From assembly GCA_945949655.1 (NCBI GenBank), contig CAMFFG010000074.1:1-6288 (forward strand): a stretch of 6,288 nt of DNA. The letters run 5' to 3'. A program made the position numbers and the translations under genes. How positions within the stretch are numbered: the first letter of the stretch is position 1; every line of letters starts with the position of its first letter. Below are positions 5,566 to 6,288 of this stretch, in pieces. The DNA comes from an uncultured Peptococcaceae bacterium. Its GTDB lineage: Bacteria > Bacillota > Peptococcia > Peptococcales > Peptococcaceae. The notes beneath the pieces were generated by a model that worked only from the letters and a program-made list of their open reading frames with translations, made no database searches and had not been told where the DNA came from.

Positions 5566-6288
5566 ACATGTTTTTGCCTACATAAGCAGCCAGGTCAACC
5601 ACGCGGCAGCTGTAGCCCCATTCGTTGTCGTACCAGGCCATAACTTTCAGCATGGTGTCGTCCATTACCATGGTGGACAGACCATCTACGATGCTGGAAC
5701 GGCTGTCACCGTTATAGTCAATGGAAACCAGTGGTTTGTCCGAATAGCCCAGAATCCCTTTCATGTCGGTTTCGCTGGCTTTTTTCAGCAGTGCGTTGAT
5801 TTCTTCCACGGTTACTTTTTCTTCTAATTCAAATACTACATCCACCAGAGATACGTTTGGTGTTGGCACCCGCAGCGCCAGACCGTTCAGTTTGCCCTTC
5901 ATGGCCGGGATAACTTCGCCTACTGCTTTGGCAGCGCCAGTGGTAGTAGGAATGATAGACTGGGTGCAGCCTCTGGCCCGGCGATAATCCTTGTGACGGT
6001 TGTCCAGGTTTTTCTGGTCGTTGGTGAAGGAATGCACCGTTGTCATGGAACCATGTTTGATGGTGTAGTTGTCGTTGATGACTTTTACTACAGGTGCCAG
6101 GCAGTTGGTGGTGCAGGATGCATTGGAAATCACCTGACAATCCGGTGTGTAAACTTCTTCGTTTACACCCAGCACGATGGTGGCATCCACATTTTTACCG
6201 GGAGCGGTGATGATCACTTTTTTTGCGCCGTTGTCCAGATGTACCTGGCAGTCTTCCTTGCTTCTGAATTTACCGGTACTTTCGATTA
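5564..6288 (-). CDS. gapA: Glyceraldehyde-3-phosphate dehydrogenase, C-terminal part (N-terminus outside window)
   Basis: GAPDH is the cytoplasmic glycolytic enzyme that oxidises and phosphorylates glyceraldehyde-3-phosphate to 1,3-bisphosphoglycerate with NAD+. The visible 240 residues lack about 95 N-terminal residues of a roughly 335-residue enzyme, including the main nucleotide-binding motif, so NAD versus NADP preference cannot be read. The catalytic cysteine is in NASCTTNC (codon 6115-6113) and the general-base histidine in HSFTND (codon 6034-6032). They lie 27 residues apart, as in the classical Cys149/His176 pair. Further hallmarks are IESTGKF, VIITAPGK, PTTTGAAKAVG, LALRVPTPNVS and the C-terminal AWYDNEWGYS. 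The segment between RRAR and the PTTTG motif reads GCTQSII rather than the commoner AAA-N-type sequence. The gene ends in TAA at 5566-5564 and has its own terminator at 5499-5458. The symbol gapA is used for the generic glycolytic type; a second paralogue cannot be excluded. Confidence 0.95.
   Translation of the reverse strand, partial: IESTGKFRSKEDCQVHLDNGAKKVIITAPGKNVDATIVLGVNEEVYTPDCQVISNASCTTNCLAPVVKVINDNYTIKHGSMTTVHSFTNDQKNLDNRHKDYRRARGCTQSIIPTTTGAAKAVGEVIPAMKGKLNGLALRVPTPNVSLVDVVFELEEKVTVEEINALLKKASETDMKGILGYSDKPLVSIDYNGDSRSSIVDGLSTMVMDDTMLKVMAWYDNEWGYSCRVVDLAAYVGKNM

Overview
The window looks like chromosomal DNA of an endospore-forming member of the Bacillota (Firmicutes). The evidence is a SpoIVB sporulation-signalling peptidase next to an argR-recN pair, a neighbourhood known from Bacillus and clostridial genomes (in B. 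subtilis ahrC-recN-spoIVB-spo0A). Base composition is moderate, by eye around half G+C, and leucine and glutamine codons are strongly CTG/CAG biased. A class such as Clostridia or Negativicutes is plausible, but the sequence alone does not settle it. There are no mobile elements, CRISPR arrays, tRNAs or rRNAs, and I see no clear undescribed system.

Layout. Positions 1-330 hold the C-terminal three quarters of the arginine repressor ArgR. It is followed 17 bp later, in the same direction, by complete recN (348-2024), a DNA-repair SMC-like ATPase; the two are probably co-transcribed. A 261-bp convergent spacer with several inverted repeats follows. Then spoIVB (2286-3479) lies on the minus strand, opposite to recN, unlike the co-directional B. 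subtilis order. A 302-bp divergent spacer separates spoIVB from an exported glycerophosphodiester phosphodiesterase-like protein (3782-5440, plus strand). That protein has an atypical active-site motif and an extra C-terminal domain. It converges on gapA (5564-6288, minus strand, cut by the window edge), the glycolytic glyceraldehyde-3-phosphate dehydrogenase. The 123-bp spacer between them carries two opposing intrinsic terminators.

Functionally this is mostly housekeeping DNA: arginine regulation, recombinational repair, late sporulation signalling and glycolysis. The exported phosphodiesterase-like protein is the least conventional gene. The points most worth a second look are the inverted spoIVB without spo0A beside it, the multidomain phosphodiesterase, and the crossed terminators.
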